Assembly: GCA_963576725.1 (NCBI GenBank)
Contig: OY755242.1
Location: forward strand, 25,595,869 to 25,659,868
DNA from: Azorinus chamasolen
Taxonomy: Eukaryota > Mollusca > Bivalvia > Cardiida > Solecurtidae
Length of the DNA: 64,000 bases
Direction of reading: 5' to 3'
Part shown: positions 21,010-32,119 of the stretch, piece after piece
Layout: every line of letters begins with the position of its first letter
Position numbering within the stretch: the stretch's first letter is position 1
The notes under the pieces: model-generated
What the model was told of the DNA's origin: nothing
The model's input: only the letters and a program-made list of their open reading frames with translations
Database searches by the model: none
Made by a program: the position numbers and the translations under genes

Positions 21010-21545
21010 CTTCCTTGCTTATCAATGTCTTTTAATGAGGATATTGATACGAAAGAAAATCTAGAACGCATGACATGTTTACCGGAAGTTAGACGTAAAG
21101 TATGTAGATCACGAATAGTCATCATCTTCATATGCGATATTCGCTTAATATTGCCATTGTGACGAATTCCGTGTGATCGGGATTTGCGTTTCCTTATAGA
21201 AAAATGAAAACGTGTCTATGTCAAGATCTATTGAAATATTACCAGTCTGGTACATATTGTCATCTCGGGGTTTGCAAATTCTTAATCCAATTAAATTCAG
21301 CTATGAATCTAGCTTTCGATTTCAAACTACTAGTAGTATCCTTATCATATGAGAGGTGTTCTACAGGTTCAACTCATACATCCTTAGAGTGGCCGGACTT
21401 CTTACAATGTTGGTACAAAATATTCCTAAGCTTGTTATTTCGACATTAGTATGCATGTTCTCTGGATTTGGTTTTCAGAGCACGGCCTGTTTGACCAACG
21501 TATTGCAAAACGCAACTATGGGCGTTCAGGTCAAAACATAAATAA
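21010..21545 (-). pseudogene. Naiad-type N-terminal fragment with GIY-YIG endonuclease
   Basis: Read on minus from about 21545. First comes a cysteine-containing stretch, then YVGQTGRALKTKSREH (codons of YVGQTGRA at 21479-21502), the second half of a GIY-YIG endonuclease core. Next are KSGHSKDV and SLKSKARFIAEFNWIKNLQT (about 21290-21345), matching 17885-17955 of the plus-strand copy. Then come SIRKRKSRSHG (about 21165-21195), TIRDLHTLRLTSGKH and DIDKQ, matching the linker that follows in the plus copy. So the endonuclease lies N-terminal of the RT-linked block, the permuted order described for Naiad and Dryad Penelope-like elements. The fragment stops where the plus-strand copy ends (about 21010-21020), giving an inverted junction. 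Stops and frameshifts make it non-functional. The endonuclease would normally nick target DNA to prime reverse transcription. Confidence 0.8.
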
Positions 21546-22208
21546 TATTGGTTGTAGTGCAATTCACGTCTGAATTGATCTTAACATTAAAAGTTCTGTC
21601 ATTAACTGTTGATTTGATGTTGTGTTACAAGACACGTGAAATACTTTACCATTTACCCCATTAAGCCCGGTTCTATATCAAATCATTATACATTATTTAA
21701 AGCAGTAATCATGGTACGAAGTATACATAGATGTGTCAGTACAGTGTATGTGCCTACGCGAGAGCTACTATTGCTGTGGAAGAGGGCACTGGAAAAAAGC
21801 CTATTAATGAAGTAAATTGGTTTAGAATAAAGCACACCAATTGACAGAAAAATAGTAACTGTTTTGTATTCGAATCGTCTACTAAATTATTCAATTCGAA
21901 ACGTGGTTGCAAATGGGGTTGTCCCTTCACATCATCACCATGTGAAATTTAAATCGAGACGTCTCCAATCATATACTTTCATTTCGGTTTCGTATCAACT
22001 AGATTTTAGTAATGTGTCTATATAAATGTAATAAATATGCACACTTACTTTAAAACTTACTACAAATACGTGTTTCGATAATGCAAAACCATAATTGCAT
22101 ATGCACCTTATATCGCTCATAATTAGTGTGTGTATCCACCAGTGCCATTTCTCTGTCGCCCGCGTCTATCGGCATAAAATGGTATTTATCAACCCAACCA
22201 AATTGTTC
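21546..22208. other. no identifiable feature
   Basis: Nothing recognised. Confidence 0.35.
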
Positions 22209-22407
22209 TTAACCCTTTCTATGCTGAAAGATCATATCGGGACAGCCTATGAGTGATTAACGATATAGCCCACCACGGGTGAAAAATGAAAATTTGCTAG
22301 AGGTTTGTGACTGACAAACAGTGCAGACCCTGACCAAAGGGCTACCCTGGGAGCCCACTGATATGGGTTGTCTCTGTTTGCAAATGACAGTACATGTCAC
22401 ACGTTAA
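22209..22407 (+). mobile_element. pB-I MITE
   Basis: TTAA-CCCTTTCTATGCTG at left, TTAA at 22404-22407. Core GACAAACAGTGCAGACCC, then AAAGGGCTACCCTGGGAGCC. Related copy at 33294-33499. The right terminal GGG is lost. Confidence 0.65.
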
Positions 22408-23487
22408 TTCGATATGAATGTGGTATTTATTGGACTCGCTTGTATAAAATCAATAAATTGGCTGGGTGTGTTTCATTGTATATTCTTCAGTATTTATTTT
22501 TTCCCGTACCTCTCACCTAACATCGCGTTCGCTTATGATACTCTACTAGTATTAGAATGTCTGCTTCACTATACGCGCAGGTAAGTTAATCTATTAACCA
22601 GGCCTGATTTATGCTTTGATTTCCTATCCGACAGTGTCATTGTAAAGGTACATATATTAAAATTAGTAGTTACCAAGTTTTCTTCAAATCAATTTCATAA
22701 GTCTTTGACAAAGTAAGTAAACATAATATACGATCATATTAAGAATATAATTTTCACATACTTTGAGCTACCGCACACGCAGTTACATGGAGCAATCTGT
22801 AATAAACAATCCATCCATTTCAGTGAAATCGTGCTATGCAGGAATGGTCAACATTTGTTTTGAAATTCTATAATTAGAAACAAGTTATTTTGAAACTGAT
22901 GTGTTGCAATATTTGTTTCTACATAGTGCGCGCACCGGTTTTCACTAGACGTTAAGCTATGAGTAAACGTGGAATATCAAGAGTTTAACTTGGATCATTC
23001 TTGTCTACAATCACCGTCAAATACGTTTACCAAATTGAGATTTTTTATAAGACATCTAAATCGTGACTTACTGAATTTGAGTTGCTATTTGAATTGTGAA
23101 TGGAACATTCACACGGCACAAAGTCGAACCAATAATATGACATTAGTGCCTGTAATCTGTTGTATCAGGTTAATTTGTATGCATACTAGTGTTAAGTCTG
23201 ACTTTCAAGAATCCTAATGAGAATCGCAACGAATCCAGTGAGCCGATCTTAGTTGAAATCAAAATGTAAGACGTAAGATCAAACCAAAGTAATTTGTTAG
23301 AAAATAGAATTCCGGCAAACATCCACCAAAACGTATATTACCTATAATATTGCATTGCACGGTAACATTTATCCCGTTAAAAAAGAAAAAAAATCATGGT
23401 TGTTGAGATTTAGCTCTGATGCAATGTTGAAATTTACGATTCGATCTTGGGGAAGACAGAAGCTTTTGAGATACTATTGACAGTATC
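22408..23487. other. no identifiable feature
   Basis: An 82-codon frame at 22969 has no recognised domain. Nothing else seen. Confidence 0.35.
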
Positions 23488-23560
23488 AAACAGTTTGGTT
23501 TCTAATGAGACCCTGAATTAATCCTCGTATCTGCTGGATCCGTTCTTGTTTACACATGCC
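23488..23560. repeat. pB-G hairpin, degraded
   Basis: TCAAACAGTTTGGTTTCTAA, TGAGACCCTGAATTAATCCT and GCTGGATCCG keep the layout of the GGATCC-GATGAGACGC hairpin with many changes. Confidence 0.45.
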
Positions 23561-23774
23561 ACTCAGGTCGTGGTTAGCGGGCCACGGAGTAATTAAAATA
23601 TCAGTATACTGTTACATGTCGGATGTAAACAATAAAAACATAATAAACAAGTAACCGGACTGGCAGCTAAGTGTGTGTTTTTATTTATTATTATTGTTTT
23701 CTTGTATTCTATTGTTCATTATGCTAATGTTATAATTCAACTTGACAGGTTCTTGCAGCGACGGTCATGGGATG

Positions 23775-24775
23775 ATTGGTTTATCCAAAAGGATTAAAAG
23801 TATCATACAAGATTAAAAGCAAAATACTAGTACGTTGTGATGACCGTTGAGCCTTAGGTCTAACATCAACTGTATTTACAAAGATGCGTGTGTTACTTGG
23901 AAGAATGCATTCTGAAAATATGAGATATTTCGAAAGCACAATCAGCAATGCAAAAAGAGAAACTTGCAGAATCAATCTGGTCATGAACAGTTTTGAAATG
24001 TGCAACACTACACATGTCTCCTAGCACTTATCAAAAACTAATAAAATCGAAATTAATCTGAAGGACCGGAGAATATAACAACACTGCGAATGAAGTGCGA
24101 GGCGATTTTTACAGAACACAATTTCAGAAAGTATGATATCCTTTGAAAGCATTTTTTTTAAAAGTAGCAATGCAAAAAAAGAAAATTGCAGACTCGCTTT
24201 TATTGAGTCTTTTCATGAGTAGTAATTAAAAGTGCAACACTACTCACGCCCCCTAGCACGGGCTTAAGCAGTATTCAAATTTCATAATAACAACATCAAA
24301 ACTAATGATTCTGAAATACACTGAGAATGATGTACGGGGCGACTTTTAACGGCCGCCACACAAACAAACCTGCTGTTGTGAGGTAAATGTGGGCGATCCT
24401 TCGAAAGCAAAAGTCGCAATGTAAAAAGAGAAAATTGCAGATTCTGTTTTATTGAATCGGTTTATGAGTAGTTATTAAAAGTGCAACACTACTCACGCCC
24501 CTAGCACAAGCTTAACCCTTCCCTGTTGTATATTCCTGTAAGAAATAATGACGCCATGCATTTTAATGAGATTGCTTTTTATAATGGCATATGAACACAG
24601 GGCATTTTTGGCTTGGCAGAAGCTGTATAATCAGATCTATATTACACCATAAGCAAGCAGAGCAGTCCCTGATCAGACGGCCCCGATATAATTGATCTTC
24701 TCTGTTTGCAGATGCATGAACATGCGCTTACAGAAGGGAAGGGGTTAATCAGTATTCAAGTTTCAAAATAATAAC
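23775..24775 (+). repeat. tandem array of about 225-250 bp repeat (family H)
   Basis: Three units, recognisable by GCAATGCAAAAAGAGAAA at 23945, 24167 and 24416 (spacings 222 and 249). Other shared blocks are GTGCAACACTACTCACGCCC, CTAGCAC and ATTCTGAA. Diverged copies occur at 26640-27060 and 48200-48520. The last unit is split by the pB-F element at 24512-24748. No coding potential. Confidence 0.82.
24512..24748 (-). mobile_element. pB-F MITE nested in the H array
   Basis: Flanks CACAAGC-TTAA and TTAA-TCAGTATTCAAG. The unoccupied unit at about 24256-24275 reads GGGCTTAAGCAGTATTCAAA, so TTAA was duplicated precisely. Internal AATAATGACGCCATG and hairpin GATCAGACGGCCCCGATATA (shortened). Confidence 0.9.
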
Positions 24776-25512
24776 TGTCGGATTAGTACGATTTATATTC
24801 TATTTGTTGTTGTCTTTATCCAATGGTTATTAATCACTTCCTAACATAAGAACGTCGGCTTTATTTTGAATGTTCACAATGTAGGCTTGACGTTAACAAC
24901 AAATCGTGTTTTTATATTTTCGGTACTAATTCTAAATATGTAAATACTATTTTTTGTTAGGGATAATGACACATATGCATGTATATCAGAGTTCACCGTA
25001 TGATTTGTGATCATATCTAAACATGATTAAAAGCAGACTTTCATCGTCAAGTCCTCGTCGTCACGCCATGCGAAGATGATTATGTATGCAAGCTGAAACT
25101 TCCACAAGCAACATAGCCTGTTGCGCACATTTCTGACAAAGCCCTAAATCACAATATTTGCATAACGAATGAATCATGTTGTACTGAACTTTCATTACTG
25201 TGAAGTATTTCATAACACGAATATCATATTTTGCATGGAAATATTACCCAGTGTCAATAAAAGAAGTGCATTTACTGCAGTCGTTGTCAAACTTTGTTTC
25301 AAGACGTTGTTATACTTATCTAATTTGCAAATGATAAAATCAGACCATGTTGTCCAATATAATGACTATGCCCCCCTTGTATAAATATCTTTGAAGTATA
25401 TTGTCTTATACAGCAGCTACTGATCAAGCAACTCCTACAGGAACTGTCTGATCTCATCTCTATTTGCAAGGGCATAATGGCAGCATTAAAATTTCGACTA
25501 TTCCAGTATATA
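24776..25512. other. mostly featureless; pB-F hairpin remnant
   Basis: At 25420-25480 CTGATCAAGCAACTCCTACA and GGAACTGTCTGATCTC form a pB-F-type core without recognisable ends. Otherwise nothing. Confidence 0.4.
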
Positions 25513-25685
25513 CAGTACAGCCCCTCTTATGCGATCACTTAATGAAGAAACATGGCTGTCTTCATAAGCAGGTGGCTCCAATAGGAGCTTTATGAATAAC
25601 TTTTGTCATGAATTAATCTACCACATGCCTTTGCCACTGTGAATTATGCTCCCTTTTTTTTGGTCGCATTAGCGGGGTTTTACTG
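25513..25685 (+). mobile_element. pogo-4 MITE, degraded
   Basis: TA-flanked CAGTACAGCCCCTCTTATGC / GCATTAGCGGGGTTTTACTG. The hairpin is reduced to AATAGGAGC with arms GCAGGTGGCT / ACCACATGCC. Related to 54334-54539. Confidence 0.75.
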
Positions 25686-25702
25686 TATATATATAGACAG
25701 AC

Positions 25703-25821
25703 AACCCTCTAGATGTGGGGTTTTCGTCGATATGTGAGTTTATCGTACCTCCTACTAAATTCTAGTCATTCCATTGGCCAATTGAGGTCAAGTGAAAACC
25801 CCATAAATCCCATATAGGGTT
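25703..25821. repeat. short inverted-repeat element
   Basis: AACCCTCTAGATGTGGGGTT faces AACCCCATAAATCCCATATA, ending GGGTT. About 23-bp imperfect ends around 70 bp of unique sequence. Family unknown. Confidence 0.4.
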
Positions 25822-26321
25822 ACTAAAATCCTTATCATATCTATACAAGAGTTAATTCCTTTGCTTTGATAGACTTATAATAATCATTTATGTTTATCCT
25901 AACATAGTTTTTAAAAACAACATACATTATGATGTTAGCTTTATTGGTATTGATATATAAATATTAGTTAGTTTTATAATGATAAAAAACAAAAAACAAA
26001 ATATATAAACGATATTTGAGTAAAAAATATGTTCTAATAAAGGGGGGTAATTTACAAGAAAAAATTATGTTTGTCATATCAATGTCGCAAGAGATACTCG
26101 TATATAGCAGAAAATTAAACGAAATGATACGTGTATAAGATTATAGATTTGACGTACTGTTTAGATATGGTGTGAGACAGCCATTATTCTATAGATCTAG
26201 CATTTTGTGGTTGTTTTTAAGAAGGAAATACGTCCGCACAAAGCCATACATGTAGGCCTATGATGCAATCATGTGTGTAAATGCTTGCAATTAAAATTGG
26301 TCGGTAAGATAAATTCGTTAT
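25822..26321. other. no identifiable feature
   Basis: Strongly AT-rich; nothing recognised. Confidence 0.35.
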
Positions 26322-26419
26322 GCAGTACTTAGTGTCCCTAATTTGGAATATGGCTACGCCTCGTCCCATATAAATAGTTGCTGGCAGTGTATACTCCATA
26401 TTAGGGACATTAAGCACTA
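26322..26419. repeat. hairpin with about 30-bp arms
   Basis: GCAGTACTTAGTGTCCCTAA pairs with TTAGGGACATTAAGCAC across a 36-bp spacer (arms about 26322-26352 and 26389-26419). Single copy in the window. Confidence 0.6.
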
Positions 26420-26639
26420 TATAAATAATATTATTATGGGGTTTGTATCTGGGGCGGGGTTTATATTTGTCTGTATCGAGACCCCCCTTAAGTATGCAGA
26501 GAAACGTTTAAAGTGTTTTCCACACTAATGTCTGATATCGATTCCCATAACATGGTCTCATATAGAAACCATATATACCTCATAAGAATTTCTGTCTATA
26601 TATAAGAAACTTTAATAGGTATATATGATGAGTGTATAT

Positions 26640-27060
26640 GTATATTCCGAAAGTGGGCGATCCTTCAAAAACAAAAGTAGCAATGCCAAAAGAGAAAATT
26701 GCAGACTCGTATTTTTATTCTGTTCATGAGTATTAATTAAAAGTTCTCACTCCCCCTAGCACCGGCTTCAGCAGTATTCAATGTTCAAAACTTATAACAT
26801 CAAAACTATATTCCTGAAGGACCAGAAAATATAACAACACTGATAATGAAGTACGGGGCGACTTTTTTACGGCTGGAATGCAAGCACCTAATACCTCCTG
26901 TTGTGAAGTACATATATTCTGAAAGTGGGTTATCCTTCGAAAACAAAGGTAGCAAAGCAATATACCAATTTGCATTTATTACATTGGTTTCAAAAGCATA
27001 CAATTCTGAAAACTGATTATCAAGGTTCAATCTAGATATAGTCTTGAAGGGCACGGGCTA
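26640..27060 (+). repeat. family H repeat, diverged copies
   Basis: GAAAGTGGGCGATCCTTC, GCAATGCCAAAAGAGAAAAT and CCCCCTAGCACCGGCTT match the 23775 array. A second partial unit starts near 26915. Confidence 0.7.
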
Positions 27061-27354
27061 AATCAATCGGATGTAAGTGAAATGTTTAACAGATCGGAGA
27101 TGAAGCAGACACCATGTTTACAGCAGACTACTGGCTAACAAATACTTACCTTTCGATATAGAAAGTTTAGTCTTGATTGCAACGAAATACGGTTACTTCT
27201 ACAGTACCTTTCTCAACACTAGTGGGTATAATATCGGTAAATATCGCACTCGGCCAATTCCGATTAAACCTTCAACCTGCTATAAAGCTGGTGGCTACTT
27301 AAACTCCTCTGTCATAGTATTGGCTTACTTCCGATTTGTCCAAGCTTTTGAAAA

Positions 27355-27425
27355 ACTATTAATCAGGTGTCAAACAGCTTGGTTACTCGGCGTCTCATAT
27401 GAATTCTGGCTGTTTGCAAATAGTA
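27355..27425. repeat. pB-G hairpin remnant
   Basis: TCAAACAGCTTGG, TACTCGGCGTCTCAT and GGCTGTTTGC; one hairpin arm is largely deleted. Confidence 0.5.
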
Positions 27426-27657
27426 GTTAGGTTGCGCGAAGCAGGCACAATATTAATATATTTTTGTTGTGCATTGGGTATTTTGGTTACATAGTTGAAG
27501 AATCCAATCAAATGTAAGATATTCATTTTGACTGCAACGTTCTATAATACACATTTATCTTATAGACGTTGCTTGAAACAATATTGATTTCTATACAGTA
27601 AATTACATTCTTCAAGCAGAGAGAGGAGTTCAGATAGACACATATTAATTGAAAAGC

Positions 27658-27880
27658 CTTAAAACTATACTCCATGTTTAACGCCTTTGCAAACGGAGTA
27701 TACCCACAACAGACGGGGTGCCAGAAGGAGCTGTCTGATCTGGGCCTGCACTGTTTGCTTATGGAATTATATATAGCCGATAAGACAGTTTCTGTCAAGG
27801 CCAACCGTCGCAATGTGCATGTACTATTACAACAACAATTGTCATTGGTTTTTATATTAATATTCATGGAGTAAATGTTA
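27658..27880 (+). mobile_element. pB-F MITE, degraded
   Basis: GTTTGCAAACGG-type arm, CAGACGGGGTGCCAGAAGGA, GCTGTCTGATCTGGGCC, then TATTAATATTCATGGAGTAA at the right end. The longest open frame of the window (191 codons, minus, 27523-28098) reads through this element and is therefore probably spurious. Confidence 0.65.
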
Positions 27881-28211
27881 ATTGTGCAGAAATGGCAACT
27901 TTCCGTTCTTATGTTAGGATAGAAATCTAATGTTTGAAATATACAAAATAGTGTTTCACAGTTTCCTGTTTCACTGGTCCATTGGTTATCATTTATCATC
28001 GATTCAATAGTTTGGCGACGACAGGCGTATGGCAGGAGACTGCAGATCACCTGTCTGTACTCGAAACAATTAGAATTGTTTCGAACACAGGATAACATGC
28101 GGGTATCTAATTTTCATTTTGAGAGACGCCTCTGTAATGATTATTTTACTGAATGGAATCTTATCTGGGTATACACTGTTTATATTCATTTTAGGGAATG
28201 TTATGCATATA

Positions 28212-28366
28212 CAGTAAATCTCCTTTACACGAGAGAGACGTTCGAGTTCGTATTAATACTGGTCTTTAAGACAGTTGCAGCTTAATGCAATGTGAAATAT
28301 ATGCACAAAACGCTCAAATGAGCTGCTTTCTGCATGCATTTAACAAGGCATTAGAAGGGTTTACTG
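28212..28366 (+). mobile_element. pogo-type MITE, degraded
   Basis: TA-flanked CAGTAAATCTCCTTTACACG and AGGGTTTACTG ends. Hairpin GCTTAATGCAATGTGAAATA with core ACGCTCAAATGAGC. Confidence 0.7.
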
Positions 28367-29452
28367 TAAAGATTACACATATGCTCGTTGCCATATCATA
28401 GTTTGGCGATCCCAAGAAAGGAAGCGTGTTTCTGAAAATCTAGAACATAGTATCCCACTATATCACATCAAATCCTCCTCTTTACTCCAGAAACGCATAT
28501 GTTGTCTAGTAAATTAAATTGATAGTTTGCAGCAGCATTAATGTGTAGAGAATCCCATTTGTAGATTAAATTTGGATTGCGGTGGTGTTATATATTGATA
28601 TTATCCCCAGAGTAACGACAACAACCATTGTGAAATCCTTCTGCGACACTTTAAACAATCTCTAATTAGTAGCGTTTTGTTTTCAGTTCTGACAATGTCT
28701 ATCCGAATTAATTGCACTCGGTACCTGATAAAGTAATCATGTTACAATATATTTATGTAGGTAAGATAAGCGCGGATGATCTGTTGCGTGAAAGTGAACA
28801 TTTTAAACGACGAAACGACTGGCGTGATGGAAGAAAAACAAGCGGTACGGAATAAGAATCTAATTAACCAACCGGAAAGGGAAATAGAAATTGCTGTTTC
28901 TGCAACTTGACCATGTAAACTACGGAAATCAAACACGGGCTGGTTGCGATGATGTTTCATTCAATGTCTTACAATGAAAAATGAAAAATTCAAAAGGATT
29001 ATTTTTCTGAAACGCGGTTCAATGTTTTATGCATTTACACGGATCAGGGGGCAGAGACCATCCGACAAAGAGCTGTTCTGAATACCTATAGATCTGATTT
29101 AACAGTTTCTACAATGGCTAAATAGTGTGTTGATATGCCATTGCAAAGCCTTGGATAATCGATATTGATATTGATGATGTTACTATTTCTTATTAAATTA
29201 ATGTTCATGTAGTATAGGTATGATTGTGTACACGTATAGATACAACCTTCCATTGAACGATTGATAATAAGTAAACAAAAGTATAAGGGCTATGTTCATT
29301 AGTCACATAAACTGTTAACACTTCGATATCTGTCAAATTAATAGATTATATATAATTTCGAAAAAGAATACGGGGTGTTCGTCACGATACCCATCATACT
29401 AAATCGGGATAAAATACAAATAAAAAGTATTGTTATTATAACGACTTGTTTT
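28367..29452. other. no identifiable feature
   Basis: Nothing recognised on either strand. Confidence 0.35.
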
Positions 29453-29600
29453 CAGTAAAACCCTTCAAAAGCGATCATCACAAAGAGGATCTTAAAGGTG
29501 AGTTTAGCTTAATGCAAGGGAAATTAGGCAAAAAGCTCAAATAGGATATTTCTGCCTTATGTATGTCCCGAATTAAAGCAACCATATGTTACTGAAGACC
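29453..29600 (+). mobile_element. pogo-type MITE, right end missing
   Basis: CAGTAAAACCCTTCAAAAGC left end, then GCTTAATGCAAGGG and AAAAGCTCAAATAGG. Right part displaced by the pB-D copies that follow; CAGCCACCTGTCCTAAATGA at 29871-29890 is probably its far side. Confidence 0.6.
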
Positions 29601-29846
29601 TCAAAGTGACTGGGTCTAAAATATAGCCTATGAGGGAACGGGTTAACACATATTCTCATATTGACAGCTGTTGATGCTTCTGTAAAAGTTACTTTTTGAA
29701 ACCATTTTGATAAATAGAGCATTGGCTCCATAGGAGCAAATGCTCTATTTATCATAATGGTTTCAAAACTACAAATTTCTAAAAAAAATCTAGTTAATGT
29801 TTCTGTTCGGTACATTTATTCAAGGATGTTGGGTCTAAACATAGCT
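29600..29846 (+). mobile_element. pB-D tail plus full pB-D MITE, head to tail
   Basis: A 45-bp pB-D right end (CTATGAGGGAACGGG-TTAA at 29643-29646) is directly followed by a pB-D body. Its hairpin is GAGCATTGGCTCC mirrored about ATA (about 29717-29746). The copy ends with GGGTCTAAACATAGC. The same head-to-tail layout occurs at 6790-7449. Confidence 0.72.
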
Positions 29847-29890
29847 TTTCAACTTTCATCGTTTCTGATCAGCCACCTGTCCTAAATGAT

Positions 29891-30629
29891 CTAGATATGT
29901 CCTTGCAAGCGTTTGGTTGAGGCGGCGTTTACCATATGAAAACATCCGATTTTAGTTGCATCCTGTTTTGAGCAGAAAATTGTTTGGGTTAAATAGTTAT
30001 TGCCATATAAAACATAAATGCACCCATACATATCACAAATCGGTTTACGTGATGTGGGTAAGGTGCAAGGATCTATTGGGGCCGACACTTTTTCAATAGT
30101 TTTTATTGTCGTCTGCAAAATGTGGCATCTGCTGCTATTCTAATTAACTAATCCCCCCACCCCCCCCCCACACACACACACCTCCCCCATTTTCTTTCAT
30201 ACAATGTAGTTACAACACCAAACTATTGAGATCCTAATACGGTGCCGACTAGCTCGGCGTTTTTTCTAATCCAGAGAGTTTGCATAGATAATCACAGATT
30301 CATCATTAACATTGGGAAGAGTTATATCGCCCAGTATATCGCCTAAGTCAATAGCCATAAACGGTACAATCTGACAGTTGCATATTAAAATGATTGATGG
30401 TAGCATGTTGCGCAATCGAATATCCTAAAATAATTTTGATAAGTAAATAAAAAACACAAATTCAGGAGTAATTTTAATATTGGACTGAAAAGACAAGTTA
30501 TAGATGCTGTATAAGGCAGTTCATATTATCCCAATGTCAAGACAAGATGTCTACTCTAAGCTTGATAAATCTTGCGTTCAATTTTTACTAAGACCGAATC
30601 GATTAAGCTTTCGAAGGAATATTGACTTT
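29891..30629. other. no identifiable feature except a simple repeat
   Basis: A poly-C / CA tract at 30149-30187 (CCCCCCACACACACAC type). Otherwise nothing recognised. Confidence 0.45.
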
Positions 30630-30692
30630 AGTGCCCTGAGGAAACGCCGACTTACTCGATGTCTTATCTAGATCCAGGCTGTTTGCAATTGC
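30630..30692. repeat. pB-G hairpin remnant
   Basis: GAAACGCCGACTTACTCGAT, GTCTTATCTAGATCC and GGCTGTTTGC. Confidence 0.55.
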
Positions 30693-30715
30693 GAGTCCGA
30701 TCACCGATAGCGGGC

Positions 30716-30948
30716 TAATATTAAAATACATGTCTCCTTCTTTACCCATGCCCTGTTGTTTAATTACATATATCTTTACTGTGTACACGTATTTCGCTGT
30801 GCAATCACTGCCGTGGAATGCACTGGTGCCACAATCAATTTGTAAATAGTGCAGAGCCTGATGAGACAGCTCCTGCAGGAGCTGTCTCATCTGGGTCTTC
30901 ACTATTTACAGGTAGATATATTGACGTGAATAGCAAACGAATGGTTAA
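30716..30948 (+). mobile_element. pB-A MITE, left end lost
   Basis: Begins inside the body at TATTAAAATACATG. Complete perfect hairpin GAGACAGCTCC mirrored about TGCA; right end AAACGAATGG-TTAA. The missing left end suggests truncation at or by the adjacent pB-G unit. Confidence 0.85.
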
Positions 30949-31084
30949 TACGATGGCACATGTGTGTTTGTCATTTGTAATGCCACTAGTTTGTGTCATA
31001 CACTGTTCTTGCATTGTTCTACCGTGTACATGTAACACATTCCCGTCACATTTATAAGTGTCACCTAAAAATGTTGGGATCAAT

Positions 31085-31345
31085 CATAGTCAGTTGTGGG
31101 AGTATTCTCTAGAGATATCGCCGATGTCAAATGTGTATTAATTCGGAATTTAATTTGCAAATGTTTTGCAAACGCATTTATCTAGTTGATTTAGCAATTT
31201 GTATTCAATCACATGTATTTGATGCGTCCAATATAATGGTGCGATATACACGTAAATGATACGATAACACATTACAATTGAGCGGTTTTGCTATATTCAG
31301 ATGATTAACGTTTAGCTTGCTGCATGCGGATGAGTCATTACGAAC
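31085..31345 (+). repeat. dispersed repeat K, copy 1
   Basis: AGTATTCTCTAGAGA, CGGAATTTAATTTGCAAA, TTTTGCAA and TAACGTTTAGCTT occur in the same order at 38420-38650. Diverged, non-coding, origin unknown. Confidence 0.6.
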
Positions 31346-31349
31346 AATT

Positions 31350-31401
31350 TAAATCAATACGAGACGTCGGATTATTCGACGTCTCACCAGGATCCCAATT
31401 G
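31350..31401. repeat. pB-G hairpin
   Basis: GAGACGTCGGATTATTCGAC then GTCTCACCAGGATCCC. It abuts the pB-F element that follows. Confidence 0.55.
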
Positions 31402-31515
31402 TTAAACCATTTCCTTCACATAAATGCGTTTCCACGCATCTGGAAACTGAAAATACACATATAAGACGTCTCCTATAGGAGCCGTTGGATCAGGGTTCTG
31501 CTCCGTTTGCTAATT
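31402..31515 (+). mobile_element. pB-F MITE, left half
   Basis: TTAA-ACCATTTCCTTCACATAA, then AAGACGTCTCCTATAGGAGC and CAGGGTTCTGCTCCGTTTGC. Right part not identifiable. Confidence 0.6.
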
Positions 31516-31732
31516 GAATTTGATGTATCTTTAGATACTTATATGGCTAAAATGTTTCACCTTCCACATTTTATTATAACTATTTAGTAGGGTTTTCAGT
31601 ATGCTAACTTAACAATTCTAGGGCGCTTTACCGAGAAGGATGTGTATAAGATCAGAAGCTTAGTTTAATTACTTGTTATCAAATAGTCTTGATAGGTAAT
31701 GTTTTTTCAGCTGCAGACTCAGAACTCAACAT

Positions 31733-31840
31733 TAACCCCTGTGCCACTGATCTCAACTTGACTCACATTTGCAAACAGCTTGGAAACAGATGAGATGCCG
31801 AGTAACTCTGCGTCTCATTAAGATATAGACTGTATGATCC
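31733..31840 (+). mobile_element. pB-G MITE, left part
   Basis: TTAA-CCCCTGTGCCACTG end; hairpin GCAAACAGCTTGGAAACAGA and GAGATGCCGAGTAACTCTGC. The sequence CTCAAAAGCTTGATCGAATC that follows recurs in other pB-G copies. Confidence 0.65.
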
Positions 31841-32119
31841 ACACTTTCTCAAAAGCTTGATCGAATCGGACACAACAGACAAAACATTCGTGGTTTGATA
31901 CTAACCTTTTCTGAGATTGATCTATGCATAACGCATGTAACTTGAACTAGTGTGATAGAGCCTCGCGTGAAATAGCCTGAGCCCAACAATCATTACTCTG
32001 AATTTACCGTATAAGACACCTGGATCCATGCTTATCAAGCTTTTAATTGAGTCTGAGTTTGCTCTCAATATTTTGATTGGTCAGATTTGAGCCAAAGGGT
32101 CTGCTTTCTCGACTAACGG

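Larger units (their letters stand above)
17795..21015 (+). pseudogene. Penelope-like retroelement ORF (Naiad-type), broken
   Basis: A reverse-transcriptase polyprotein in several frames, broken by stops, frameshifts and two inserted X segments. In order: a partial end of the GIY-YIG-linked region (HTGHSFKYVL, about 17810); the conserved block KARFITELDWIKKLQTP (17890-17955); an extended linker with a 171-bp internal duplication (18111-18452); NKPIRNVIFIYNKIVSDLDI (about 18650-18712); REHADVNALSEW (about 19265-19300); ADKASNKIIII (about 19445). The RT catalytic motifs follow: motif A CDFSTLYTTLPH (19868-19903), GIPMGTNCTP (20119-20148) and the YLDD box (20254-20265). Last comes the C-terminal RNA-binding-like region GYRYHKLRKTFSKCYYR (about 20600-20650), ending TGRG with TAG, a stop shared with the copy at 50440. 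The RT would copy element RNA into DNA at a nick. The domain order fits Penelope-like elements with an N-terminal endonuclease. Not functional. Confidence 0.85.

Noticed and set aside
27523..28098. Longest open frame (191 codons, minus)
   Set aside because: It reads through a degraded pB-F MITE, has no recognised domain and biased AT-driven composition.
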